64,000 nucleotides of DNA from Planctomycetia bacterium (GTDB lineage Bacteria; Planctomycetota; Planctomycetia; Gemmatales; HRBIN36). Below the pieces are notes generated by a model that saw only the letters and a program-made list of their open reading frames with translations, had not been told where the DNA came from and did no database searches. The stretch is taken from NCBI GenBank assembly GCA_016795155.1, contig JAEUIE010000006.1:62001-126000 (forward strand). The letters run 5' to 3'. Position 1 is the stretch's first letter; each line of letters begins with the position of its first letter. The translations under genes were made by a program, and so were the position numbers. Below, piece by piece: positions 37,536 through 45,261 of this stretch.

Positions 37536-38129
37536 ATGCTCGGTGTAACACTTAATGCTAGAGCTTTCATGGAACGCAGTGCTCAGGAACTGCTCAGGAT
37601 TGATCCTGCCCAGATGCAGAAACTGGCAGATCTGATCTTTCAGCGGTACGAAGCAGGCAGGTTTGTTTTCATCATTGGAAATGGTGGTTCAGGCTCAAAT
37701 GCTTCGCACCTTTGTGAAGACCTGGGAAAATGCACACTCCGCCGGGAAGATTTTGACAACGATAACAAGAGACGCCTGAAGGTGCTCAGCCTGACTGATA
37801 ATACCCCATACATTCTTGCCTGGGGCAACGACGAGGGATTTGACAGAGTCTTTTCTGAACAACTGAAAAATCTTGGAACCAAGGGTGATTTACTCGTAGC
37901 CATCAGTGGTTCGGGGAACAGCCCCAATATTTTGCGGGCAGTTGAATGGGCCAATAACCACGGCATCGAAACCGTGGGATGCACTGGCTTTGGCGGAGGC
38001 AAACTGAAAACCCTGGCCAATCATAACCTGCATGTCCCACTCGATGACATGGGAATTGTCGAATCCATCCATCTGACTTGTTTCCATTGGATCATCGATG
38101 ACCTGCATAGACGGATTAATAATATCTAA
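37536..38129 (+). CDS. gmhA: SIS-domain sugar isomerase, phosphoheptose isomerase-like
   Basis: 197-aa protein of the GmhA group, which converts sedoheptulose-7-phosphate to D-glycero-manno-heptose-7-phosphate for lipopolysaccharide or S-layer heptose. The SIS core is clear: [20 protein letters not shown] near residues 46-65, [20 protein letters not shown] near 112, and the C-terminal [16 protein letters not shown]. The ATG at 37536 has GGTGGAG upstream. A perfect TATAAT hexamer lies at 37462-37467 but without a matching -35. Other heptose genes are not in the window, so the exact substrate is uncertain. Confidence 0.82.
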   Translation: MLGVTLNARAFMERSAQELLRIDPAQMQKLADLIFQRYEAGRFVFIIGNGGSGSNASHLCEDLGKCTLRREDFDNDNKRRLKVLSLTDNTPYILAWGNDEGFDRVFSEQLKNLGTKGDLLVAISGSGNSPNILRAVEWANNHGIETVGCTGFGGGKLKTLANHNLHVPLDDMGIVESIHLTCFHWIIDDLHRRINNI

Positions 38130-38220
38130 GGAGATACGAACATATCCTGACTTACTCTAGCTATAGGCTACTGGCTCCTATACTTAATCTTTGTACTTAA
38201 CTGTGAGTTGTTACCCATCA

Positions 38221-38691
38221 ATGTCCCGCCGTAGCCGTGCCCGTGAAATCGCTCTGCAAGCCCTGTATCAACGTGACCAGAATAAATCCATGTCACAGGA
38301 AGATGCCATCAGCTTCCTGGCCCGTCGATTAGCAGAACCTGAACTCCTGGAATTGGGTAAATCACTGTTTCTGGGAGTTACCCAACATGTAACGGCCATT
38401 GATCAACGGCTGGCAGAAGTCGCTGACAACTGGTCAGTTGAGCGTATGGCTGTGGTGGATCGAAATGTCTTAAGACTGGGAATCTATGAACTTTATCATG
38501 GCCCAGAATTGCCTTTCAAGATAGTTCTGGATGAAGCCATCGAACTGGCCAAACGCTATGGTTCCGAAGAATCGCCTTCTTTTGTAAATGGCATCCTTGA
38601 TAAGGTCGCCAATGAAAAGAAACAAACTGAAAATGCAGATGAATCCACAGCTGCTGAGCCTCCCACTGAACCTGTTCCAACCCTATCATAA
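38221..38691 (+). CDS. nusB: transcription antitermination factor NusB
   Basis: 156 aa from the ATG at 38221 (an earlier TTG at 38191 would add ten non-conserved residues). NusB binds boxA RNA with S10 during rRNA transcription. Family motifs: RSRAREIALQALYQRDQNK at the N-terminus, then WSVERMAVVDRNVLRLGIYE and DEAIELAKRYGSEESPSFVN, GILDKV. An acidic Glu/Pro-rich tail of about 20 residues is extra. It precedes ftsY by 107 bp. Confidence 0.92.
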   Translation: MSRRSRAREIALQALYQRDQNKSMSQEDAISFLARRLAEPELLELGKSLFLGVTQHVTAIDQRLAEVADNWSVERMAVVDRNVLRLGIYELYHGPELPFKIVLDEAIELAKRYGSEESPSFVNGILDKVANEKKQTENADESTAAEPPTEPVPTLS

Positions 38692-38798
38692 AGGTACGAC
38701 CGAAGCAGCTAGTGCTGGTTGAGCAATGCGCTCATGGCCAGTTAGCATCACTCTCGTCACATTTGCGATTATTCACGTTTCCAGTTATTGAGTTCAAC

Positions 38799-39704
38799 AT
38801 GGGTTTTTTCGACAAAATTAAGAAAGCACTGACCAAGACACGGCAGGCATTCTCTGGTGTAGCTGGCCTGTTCGGCTTGCGTGGCCGTGTTGACAAGCAA
38901 TTTCTTTCACAACTCGAAGAAAAACTCTACCTCGCCGATGTAGGTACTGCAACGCCTTTGATCGTTGAACGAGTCAAGCAGGCATTTCTTGACAAGGAAG
39001 TCGGCAAGGATGTTCAGGACTTTGTCAAAAGAGAACTCGTCAGCATCATTGCTGCCAATGACACTGCATTAATCAAGAAAACAACTCCTCCTACCGTAGT
39101 CATGGTTTCCGGAATTAATGGTTCAGGAAAGACAACCTCCATCGCCAAGTTAGCCAACCTGCTGCAAAAGCAAGGCAACAAGGTTATCGTCGCTGCCTGT
39201 GATACCTTTCGCGCTGCAGCAGTGGAACAACTCACAATTTGGAGCCAGCGGCTGGGCTGTGAAATCATCAAGGCTGGTCAGAATGCTGACCCTGCTTCAG
39301 TGGCCCATGACGCTGTTGCTGCAGCTATTGCCCGTAAAGCTGACTACCTGATTATCGATACCGCAGGCCGACTGCACACGCAGGCCCATCTGATGAAGGA
39401 ACTGGAGAAAATCTGGCGTATCGTCGGTAGGCAAATTCCCGATGCCCCGCACGAAAGCATCCTGGTGCTCGACGCCACCACCGGTCAAAATGCTGTGATC
39501 CAGGCTCAGGAGTTCCTCAAGACCGTCAATTGCACCGGCATCATCCTCACCAAGCTCGATGGCACCGCCAAGGGTGGCAGCATCATCGCCATTCGCCAGA
39601 AATTAAACCTTCCCGTCAAGTTCATCGGAGTTGGCGAAGGCATTGATGATATGGAAGCGTTTGATGCACAGAGCTATGTGGATGGATTGTTTGAAGATGT
39701 GTGA
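38799..39704 (+). CDS. ftsY: signal recognition particle receptor FtsY
   Basis: 301-aa SRP GTPase that docks ribosome-nascent chain complexes at the membrane. Only a short N-terminal amphipathic stretch (MGFFDKIKKALTKTRQAFSG) precedes the NG domain, so the acidic A domain of E. coli FtsY is absent. GTPase motifs: GINGSGKTTSIAKLA, DTFRAAAVEQL, DTAGRLHTQ, TKLDGTAKGG and the closing FIGVGEGIDDMEAFD. The ATG at 38799 is chosen because the frame upstream to 38712 is not conserved. Confidence 0.94.
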   Translation: MGFFDKIKKALTKTRQAFSGVAGLFGLRGRVDKQFLSQLEEKLYLADVGTATPLIVERVKQAFLDKEVGKDVQDFVKRELVSIIAANDTALIKKTTPPTVVMVSGINGSGKTTSIAKLANLLQKQGNKVIVAACDTFRAAAVEQLTIWSQRLGCEIIKAGQNADPASVAHDAVAAAIARKADYLIIDTAGRLHTQAHLMKELEKIWRIVGRQIPDAPHESILVLDATTGQNAVIQAQEFLKTVNCTGIILTKLDGTAKGGSIIAIRQKLNLPVKFIGVGEGIDDMEAFDAQSYVDGLFEDV

Positions 39705-39716
39705 TTCATAAATGCG

Positions 39717-39788
39717 AGCGTCTGGCCGTTACGCCGACGTGGGAGTGATAAAAAGAAAGCACACATCGGCCTTACGGCCTGACGCTCA
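39717..39788. repeat. large imperfect inverted repeat after ftsY
   Basis: Two 26-nt arms (39717-39742 and 39763-39788) match as inverted copies at about 22 positions; the core is GGCCGTTACGCCG against CGGCCTTACGGCC. A 20-nt A-rich loop separates them. It fills the convergent junction between ftsY and the HAAS-domain gene and looks like a REP-type mobile palindromic unit or a long 3'-end hairpin. Confidence 0.6.
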
Positions 39789-39846
39789 CAAAAGTAAAAG
39801 TTATCTTTGTTGTGGACATATAGCATCAACAACGCTGGCTCAATTA

Positions 39847-40902
39847 TCATCGATCTTCCTTTATTACCTTCTGCCTGACTCTCTTGACAGCAGCCCTCAC
39901 TGGTTCAAATGCCTGCTGAATGGATTCAATTGACTTGACAAGTGCCTTGGTATCTCCATTGCTGATGGTGAGATTCGCCGCCTCGATCTGTGCTTTTGTT
40001 TTCTCGATGGATTTGGCTAATACGTCAGTCGTCGGCTGATCTGCAAATTGTAACCAGGCGGAAAACGCTGGGCCGTTGGATAAAGCGCTCAGCGAGTACG
40101 TGACCCTGCTGAGTTGAAAAGCCACCGCTAACTCATCATTCTTCTTTGCTGCAAGCTGTGCCTCTATCAAGCTTGTGTCAATGCTTTCAAGCTGTTGCAC
40201 CATCGAGGCTGGTGTCATACGGCCCAGCGCGGGCGTGGAAAGCAAAAAAGGTAATATCATTGACACCGACATGATTACCACCACCAGTAATAATCCCAGT
40301 GCCATGCTGTTCAGCACCGACAGCCGCATGAAAGGCTTGTTCTCGCTCTTCACCCGCCATTCAAATAGTGCCCACAAGGCAGCAAAGCCTAACACTGACC
40401 ACCAGAACCATTGATCAATCGTGGATGCAACTCCGTAGATAAAATCAAACATCCAGTTGACAATGGAGCGAGCATCATCTGGTACAGGGATGAAGCCATC
40501 ATGCTTCAGCTTTTTCATCTTCGGGAGCAGATAGATCATGCAGAAGAAACAAAAGAGAATCTCCAAGACGATGATGCCCACCACCATTAAGTACGTCCAA
40601 GTCGCCCAGAGCCACTTCGCTTTCATGGTCTTCTCCTTCCATTCCATCGCCTTGTCGATCACCATGGCCAGCATCATGCGATGTCCGTGGGTTGCCTCCA
40701 GTTCACTGCGTACGGTCTCCGGCGTTCCAAACTCCGCAAGTGCACGGTCGATGGCTTTTTGCTCCGAGAGCCCCGCCGTCTGATGCTGCGATATCGCATC
40801 CAGCAGATGTTCGCGCAGTTCCTGCCGGACATGTTCCCGCAATGCCTTGGGACCGCCCATGCTCCGGCACACCTGTTGCAGATAGTGCTCCAGCTTATTC
40901 AT
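39847..40902 (-). CDS. HAAS/permease-prefix-domain membrane protein
   Basis: 351 aa. The N-terminal 75 residues are a helical HAAS-type domain (VRQELREHLLDAI, KAIDRALAEFGTPETVRSEL) that usually accompanies PadR regulators. Four hydrophobic helices follow (near 100-125, 160-180, 198-225 region), with a C-terminal soluble helical segment. Genes of this kind form PadR-linked membrane signalling pairs; the signal is unknown. Its start overlaps the PadR gene by 8 bp, so the two are made together. Confidence 0.75.
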   Translation of the reverse strand: MNKLEHYLQQVCRSMGGPKALREHVRQELREHLLDAISQHQTAGLSEQKAIDRALAEFGTPETVRSELEATHGHRMMLAMVIDKAMEWKEKTMKAKWLWATWTYLMVVGIIVLEILFCFFCMIYLLPKMKKLKHDGFIPVPDDARSIVNWMFDFIYGVASTIDQWFWWSVLGFAALWALFEWRVKSENKPFMRLSVLNSMALGLLLVVVIMSVSMILPFLLSTPALGRMTPASMVQQLESIDTSLIEAQLAAKKNDELAVAFQLSRVTYSLSALSNGPAFSAWLQFADQPTTDVLAKSIEKTKAQIEAANLTISNGDTKALVKSIESIQQAFEPVRAAVKRVRQKVIKEDR

Positions 40903-41224
40903 GGGATTTCTCCAGGATGCTGTTAACCGCCTTGCCCAATTCCTGCCACGACTGCTCCTTCTCCTTCAAAGCAGCCCGCCCTGATTTCGTGATGTGATAA
41001 TATCTCCGCTTGCGACCCGTTTCCTTCTCTTCCCACTCTCCAGTGATCAACCCTGTCTGTTCCAATTTGTGCAGGCTTGGATAAAGCGATCCCTCTCGCC
41101 ATTGAAAAGCGCCATCGGTATCACGATGCACGGTCGCAGCAATCTCATAGCCATACATCGCCTTCCTGCTTAAAAGCGAGAGGATGAGCAGCGACAATGT
41201 GCCTTTAAGTAGTTCCGTATCCAT
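40895..41224 (-). CDS. PadR-family transcriptional repressor
   Basis: 109-aa winged-helix regulator. Family pattern is complete: LLKGTLSLLILSLLSRKAMY at the N-terminus, GYEI, WREGSLYPSLHKLEQTGLIT as the recognition region, and RKRRYYHITKSGRAAL as the wing. These proteins usually repress their own operon. It is the promoter-proximal gene of a two-gene leftward unit with the HAAS protein, and inverted repeats lie just upstream. Confidence 0.92.
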   Translation of the reverse strand: MDTELLKGTLSLLILSLLSRKAMYGYEIAATVHRDTDGAFQWREGSLYPSLHKLEQTGLITGEWEEKETGRKRRYYHITKSGRAALKEKEQSWQELGKAVNSILEKSHE

Positions 41225-41241
41225 CGTGATCCACTAGCAAA

Positions 41242-41270
41242 GGAATCCGATACATTGGATTCCTATGTAT
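41242..41270. promoter_or_regulatory. probable PadR operator
   Basis: Two overlapping inverted repeats lie 17-46 bp upstream of the PadR start: GGAATCC (41242-41248) with GGATTCC (41257-41263), and ATACAT (41250-41255) with ATGTAT (41265-41270). Dyads with ACAT/ATGT half-sites are typical PadR targets, so autoregulation is likely. Confidence 0.5.
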
Positions 41271-41299
41271 TAACTGAAATGCTAACTGCTGTCAAGTAA

Positions 41300-41824
41300 T
41301 TAACGGAGCTGAATCACAAATTCTTGATGATATGTAGGGCCTTGGGAACTCAACACGCTACTGAACAACACTACCTCGTTTACCCTGAACTCATCAGGCT
41401 CGAAGGGTTGTGTTAGAAATGCTTCCACAACTTCGCCAGGCACACGGCCATCACACCGGGCCAGCGTCAGATGCGGATGATATGGCCGCATTTCGGGCTG
41501 ATACCCCACCATCACAAGCACTGCCTCCATTTCCCGATGTAATGACTGCAACTCTGTCGACTCGCGCACCCCTGCCCACAAAATCGTCTCTTTGCGATTG
41601 GCAAACTTCCCCAACGCTTCGATGGTTATCGAGAAATGTGGCGACCGTAATTTTTCCAGCCCCTGCCGATACACCTCCACTTCTCCTTCGCCGATAAAGT
41701 GCAGTGTCAAATGCATCTGTTCCGCCTTCACTAACCTTATCCCCGGCATTGGTGAAGGCTGCAGCGCCTGCAGTTTCTGAACAACTGCAGGAGGAAGAGC
41801 AATACCGGTGAATAGTCGTGCCAT
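41300..41824 (-). CDS. thpR: RNA 2',3'-cyclic phosphodiesterase (2H family)
   Basis: 174-aa 2H phosphoesterase of the ThpR/LigT group, which opens 2',3'-cyclic phosphates at RNA ends. Both catalytic signatures are seen: HLTLHFIGE near residue 40 and HPHLTLARCD near 125. The start ATGGCACGACTATTC at 41824 fits the family N-terminus ARLFTGIALPP; an ATG eight codons upstream is less likely. It is transcribed in the same direction as the PadR pair but ends 75 bp before it. Confidence 0.9.
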   Translation of the reverse strand: MARLFTGIALPPAVVQKLQALQPSPMPGIRLVKAEQMHLTLHFIGEGEVEVYRQGLEKLRSPHFSITIEALGKFANRKETILWAGVRESTELQSLHREMEAVLVMVGYQPEMRPYHPHLTLARCDGRVPGEVVEAFLTQPFEPDEFRVNEVVLFSSVLSSQGPTYHQEFVIQLR

Positions 41825-41888
41825 GGCGTAATCTCTTCGATCAAACATATACTGATCTTATTCACTAATAACTGCCGGGTAATTAATC

Positions 41889-43703
41889 ATGCTCCCGTTG
41901 CTTTTCTTGCTCTCTCTGCAGTCCACTAATCCCGATCCCCACTCATTTGCCAACTCCCACCAGATCCGCACCGAACACCTCGACCTGCGTCTCAATGTCG
42001 ATTTCGACAAGAAACAACTCACCGGCTACGTCACCCATCGCCTGAAGACGATGCCTGGCCAATCGCCGACGGAACTTGTTCTCGATACCCGTCAGCTCAC
42101 CATCAACCGCTGTGAAATCAGCGACAATGACAAAGACTATAAGCCCACTACGCACCAACTAGACAAAGAAGACCGCATCTTCGGCTCCGCCCTGCACATC
42201 AAGATTACCCCTGCGACGAAGTATGTGCGCATCCATTACGCCACCAGCGCCGCTGCGAGCGGTCTGCAATGGCTGACACCCGCCCAGACCGCTTACAAAC
42301 AACACCCGTTCCTCTTCTCGCAGTCGCAGGCTATCCACGCCCGTAGTTGGATTCCAGTGCAGGATTCTCCCGCAGTCCGCTTCACTTATACAGGTCTTGT
42401 GGATGTGCCATTCCCGTTACAGCCCGTCATGAGCGCCACCCGCCATGAAGCCAAGCCACGCTCGTTCAGCTTCACCATGGAACAGCCCATCCCCGCTTAC
42501 CTGCTCGCCCTCGCCGTCGGCGACATCAAGTTTCAGCGTATTGGCAAACGCACAGGCATCTGGGCTGAACCCTCTGTCGTTGCCAAGGCTGCCAAAGAGT
42601 TTGAAGACATGGAACTCATGCTGGAAGCAGTGGAGTCGATGTATGGCCCCTATCGATGGGGAAGATATGACGTATTGATCCTGCCTCCCAGCTTTCCGTT
42701 TGGCGGCATGGAAAACCCGCGCATGACCTTCGCCACACCCACCGTGCTGGCCGGTGACAAGAGCCTGGTCTCGCTCATCGCCCATGAGATGGCCCATTCC
42801 TGGTCGGGCAACCTCGTCACCAACGCCACCTGGCGCGACTTCTGGCTCAACGAAGGGTTCACCGTCTACCTCGAACGCCGCATCCTCGAAAAAGTTTATG
42901 GCTCAAGCCGAGCGATCATGGAAACGCAAATTGGCCGCAATGTACTAGAGAAGTCTATCAAATCGATGAAACCCCGCGATCAGATTCTGCATATTGATCT
43001 TAATGGTCTCGATCCTGATGAGAACGTCACTGATATTCCCTACGAGAAAGGCTTTCTGTTTCTGTTGCATCTGGAGAAACTCATCGGCCGTGAACGCTTT
43101 GATGCCTTCCTGAAAGGCTGGTTCGCCAGTCATGCTTTTCAGAGCGTGACCACCGATGTCTTCGTTGCCTACCTCAAGAAAGAACTGCTCGACAAAGATG
43201 CAGCACTGGCCAAAGCGTTTCCACTGGATGGATGGATCAACAAACCCGGATTGCCCGCCGGGATTCCTGCTACTGTATCACCTGCTCTCAGTCATGTTGA
43301 GAAACTTGCCCAAGCATTTAAATCGAATTGGCTTGAAGCTCATGCTTTACCAGGCAAACAATGGTCAACCCAGGAATGGCTCTACTTTCTCCGATCTCTT
43401 CCGGAAACAATTCCAGCCAACAAACTGAAGGAACTCGACGATACCCATCACCTCACCCAGACCGGCAACAACGAAATCCTCTGCCAGTGGCTCGAAATAG
43501 CCATCCGGGCCAACTACGAACCAGCCTACCCCCGCGTTGAATCGTTCCTCATCACCGTCGGCCGTCGCATTTATGTTAAACCTCTCTACGAAGCGCTGAT
43601 CAAGACGCCCCAAGGCAAAGAACGAGCGAAAGCCATATACGCCAAAGCAAGACCGGGGTATCATTCGATAACTGCGAACAGCATTGATGAGTTGTTGAAA
43701 TAG
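41889..43703 (+). CDS. M1-family zinc aminopeptidase (leukotriene A4 hydrolase-like)
   Basis: 604-aa metallopeptidase. After a short hydrophobic leader comes the beta-sandwich domain, then GGMENPRMTF (substrate-binding GxMEN), the zinc site HEMAH with the third ligand in NEGFTVYLERR, and a helical C-terminal domain (SNWLEAHALPGKQWSTQEWL onward) like that of leukotriene A4 hydrolase. Length matches that subgroup. The leader MLPLLFLLSLQS suggests export. It is divergent from thpR with 64 bp between them. Confidence 0.92.
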   Translation: MLPLLFLLSLQSTNPDPHSFANSHQIRTEHLDLRLNVDFDKKQLTGYVTHRLKTMPGQSPTELVLDTRQLTINRCEISDNDKDYKPTTHQLDKEDRIFGSALHIKITPATKYVRIHYATSAAASGLQWLTPAQTAYKQHPFLFSQSQAIHARSWIPVQDSPAVRFTYTGLVDVPFPLQPVMSATRHEAKPRSFSFTMEQPIPAYLLALAVGDIKFQRIGKRTGIWAEPSVVAKAAKEFEDMELMLEAVESMYGPYRWGRYDVLILPPSFPFGGMENPRMTFATPTVLAGDKSLVSLIAHEMAHSWSGNLVTNATWRDFWLNEGFTVYLERRILEKVYGSSRAIMETQIGRNVLEKSIKSMKPRDQILHIDLNGLDPDENVTDIPYEKGFLFLLHLEKLIGRERFDAFLKGWFASHAFQSVTTDVFVAYLKKELLDKDAALAKAFPLDGWINKPGLPAGIPATVSPALSHVEKLAQAFKSNWLEAHALPGKQWSTQEWLYFLRSLPETIPANKLKELDDTHHLTQTGNNEILCQWLEIAIRANYEPAYPRVESFLITVGRRIYVKPLYEALIKTPQGKERAKAIYAKARPGYHSITANSIDELLK

Positions 43704-43704
43704 T

Positions 43705-43729
43705 AGTTCTCACTCTCTGAGTGAGGACT
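43705..43729. terminator. hairpin at convergent junction
   Basis: AGTTCTCACTC (43705-43715) pairs with GAGTGAGGACT (43719-43729) with one T-G wobble and a TCT loop. It lies between, and touches, the stops of the M1 peptidase and pdxJ. No T-run. Confidence 0.5.
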
Positions 43730-44447
43730 ACAAACCTCGCATCAGTTCCTTCATCTCCCGCACCGCCCGTTCCATGCCCACCATCACCGCTCTTGCCACT
43801 ATGCTATGGCCAATGTTGAGTTCTTCTGCATGAGGCAAGGCAGCTATCGCTTGCACGTTCAGATAATTCAGTCCATGCCCCAGATGCACATGCAGTTTGG
43901 CTTCATTAGCCTGGATACAGGCTGCCTTCAGTCGGGCTATCTCCTCCGCTACCGCTGCTGCGTTCACCGCATCTGCATATTGGCCTGTGTGAAACTCCAC
44001 TGCTTCCACACCTAGTTCCTTGCTGATTGTCACCTGGCGTGGATCAGCATCGATGAACAGTGAAACGGCGATTCCTGCCCCCTGCAGCGCTTTGATTGCT
44101 TCAGTCACAGCCTTCACGTTTGCCACGACATCCAGACCGCCTTCGGTTGTCAGTTCTTGCCGTTTTTCCGGCACCAATGTCGCATAGTCGGGTTTCGCCT
44201 TGCAGGCAATCGCCACAATCTCCGGCGAGCATGCCATCTCCAGGTTGAGTCGCCCAGGCACCGCATGCCGCAGTCGCAGCACATCGTCATCCTGAATGTG
44301 TCTGCGATCTTCCCGTAGATGGATCGTAATCCCATCCGCCCCGCCAAGCTGGGCCTGCACTGCAGCCCACACGGGGTCAGGCTCCCGACCTCGCCTTGCC
44401 TGACGAATGGTTGCAACGTGATCAATATTGACGCCTAGACGGAGCAT
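43728..44447 (-). CDS. pdxJ: pyridoxine 5'-phosphate synthase
   Basis: 239-aa TIM-barrel enzyme that condenses 1-deoxyxylulose-5-phosphate with 3-amino-2-oxopropyl phosphate in the DXP-dependent vitamin B6 pathway. Family motifs: [16 protein letters not shown] at the N-terminus, [15 protein letters not shown], and the C-terminal [14 protein letters not shown] and [15 protein letters not shown]. Length is usual. Confidence 0.96.
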   Translation of the reverse strand: MLRLGVNIDHVATIRQARRGREPDPVWAAVQAQLGGADGITIHLREDRRHIQDDDVLRLRHAVPGRLNLEMACSPEIVAIACKAKPDYATLVPEKRQELTTEGGLDVVANVKAVTEAIKALQGAGIAVSLFIDADPRQVTISKELGVEAVEFHTGQYADAVNAAAVAEEIARLKAACIQANEAKLHVHLGHGLNYLNVQAIAALPHAEELNIGHSIVARAVMVGMERAVREMKELMRGL

Positions 44448-44463
44448 TGAATTCTCTTTCTCA

Positions 44464-44484
44464 CCTCTCCCCTGGCGGGAGAGG
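44464..44484. repeat. short GC-rich inverted repeat
   Basis: CCTCTCCC (44464-44471) and GGGAGAGG (44477-44484) with a five-base loop, in the 69-bp gap between pdxJ and the next leftward gene. The upstream gene reads leftward through it, so it could be a 3'-end hairpin or an intergenic repeat. Confidence 0.5.
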
Positions 44485-44516
44485 GGTTGGTAGTGAGGGG
44501 GTGCGCTTGCAGTGAC

Positions 44517-45092
44517 CTAATCCGCACTCACTGGGAACGGATGCTGCTCAAACTTCGCTCCCATAGCCAGCCATCCGAGCAATCGCACCAAGGCAACAAT
44601 GTAGAGCAATGCAGCAAAAGCCAGTGCCCCACCAACAGCCCAATCAACTGCCGCTTTGAATACCGAATCTGGCACCCAGAGTACGAAACTGACTGCCAGC
44701 AGAACCATCACGGGGATGACGATCCAGCTAAGAATCGCATGCTTCTTCTTCCAGGGTCGATACAGGCTCAGCATACAAAACGGAGCCAGCAAATAGTCCA
44801 TGCTCCATCCTGTTTCACCCAGTGCAGTTCGACAACGTGCCAGCGTGCGGGGCACCATCTTGCGATAGAAAATGGCATATGCCTTTCCTACACCGAGCAG
44901 AATGATCAATCCGTAGAGGAACCAGTCGAATGCTGTCAGCGGAATCCCTTCCGTCTGGAGATACGTTAAACTGTACGCTTTATTCAAAAGGCGGTAACCA
45001 CCCATGCCAAAGAGTGCGGCTAACGCCAGCAGACCCCAGATTTGACCCAGCGTTTTAGCCAAAGTTTGCCGTTCAGAGGGAATGGTAGACAA
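44517..45092 (-). CDS. hypothetical polytopic membrane protein
   Basis: 191 aa with about four or five hydrophobic helices (WGLLALAALFGMGGYRLL, DWFLYGLIILLGVGKAYAIF, WIVIPVMVLLAVSFVLWV, VGGALAFAALLYIVALVRLL). Short polar ends. I do not recognise the family. It precedes pdxJ in the same direction but an inverted repeat lies between them. A 170-bp gap with a strong palindrome separates it from the divergent membrane protein. Confidence 0.65.
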   Translation of the reverse strand: MSTIPSERQTLAKTLGQIWGLLALAALFGMGGYRLLNKAYSLTYLQTEGIPLTAFDWFLYGLIILLGVGKAYAIFYRKMVPRTLARCRTALGETGWSMDYLLAPFCMLSLYRPWKKKHAILSWIVIPVMVLLAVSFVLWVPDSVFKAAVDWAVGGALAFAALLYIVALVRLLGWLAMGAKFEQHPFPVSAD

Positions 45093-45163
45093 GGAGTCAT
45101 CCTTTATGGTGCAGAAGCTATTATCAGCTTAGGATTTTGCGATCTGCGAGCTATAGTAATGAC

Positions 45164-45228
45164 AGCCCGACGCGCCAGCGAGGGGCGATGTGCAATCGCA
45201 AGGTCCACCCTCGCTAGCGCGTCGGGCT
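45164..45228. repeat. long palindromic intergenic element with nested hairpin
   Basis: Two 21-nt arms (45164-45184 and 45208-45228) are inverted copies with a single mismatch; the outer ends read AGCCCGACGCGC and GCGCGTCGGGCT. The loop holds a second small hairpin, GCGAT/ATCGC (45186-45190 and 45196-45200). It lies between divergent genes, so it is not a shared terminator; a REP-like dispersed element is likely. Confidence 0.7.
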
Positions 45229-45261
45229 GCCAAGTTCTTTGCTTCAATATGCAGGTGTTTG

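Noticed and set aside
45190-45261. Upstream extension of the GT-C-like protein
   Set aside because: These codons come from the palindromic element at 45164-45228 and have no leader-like or conserved residues.
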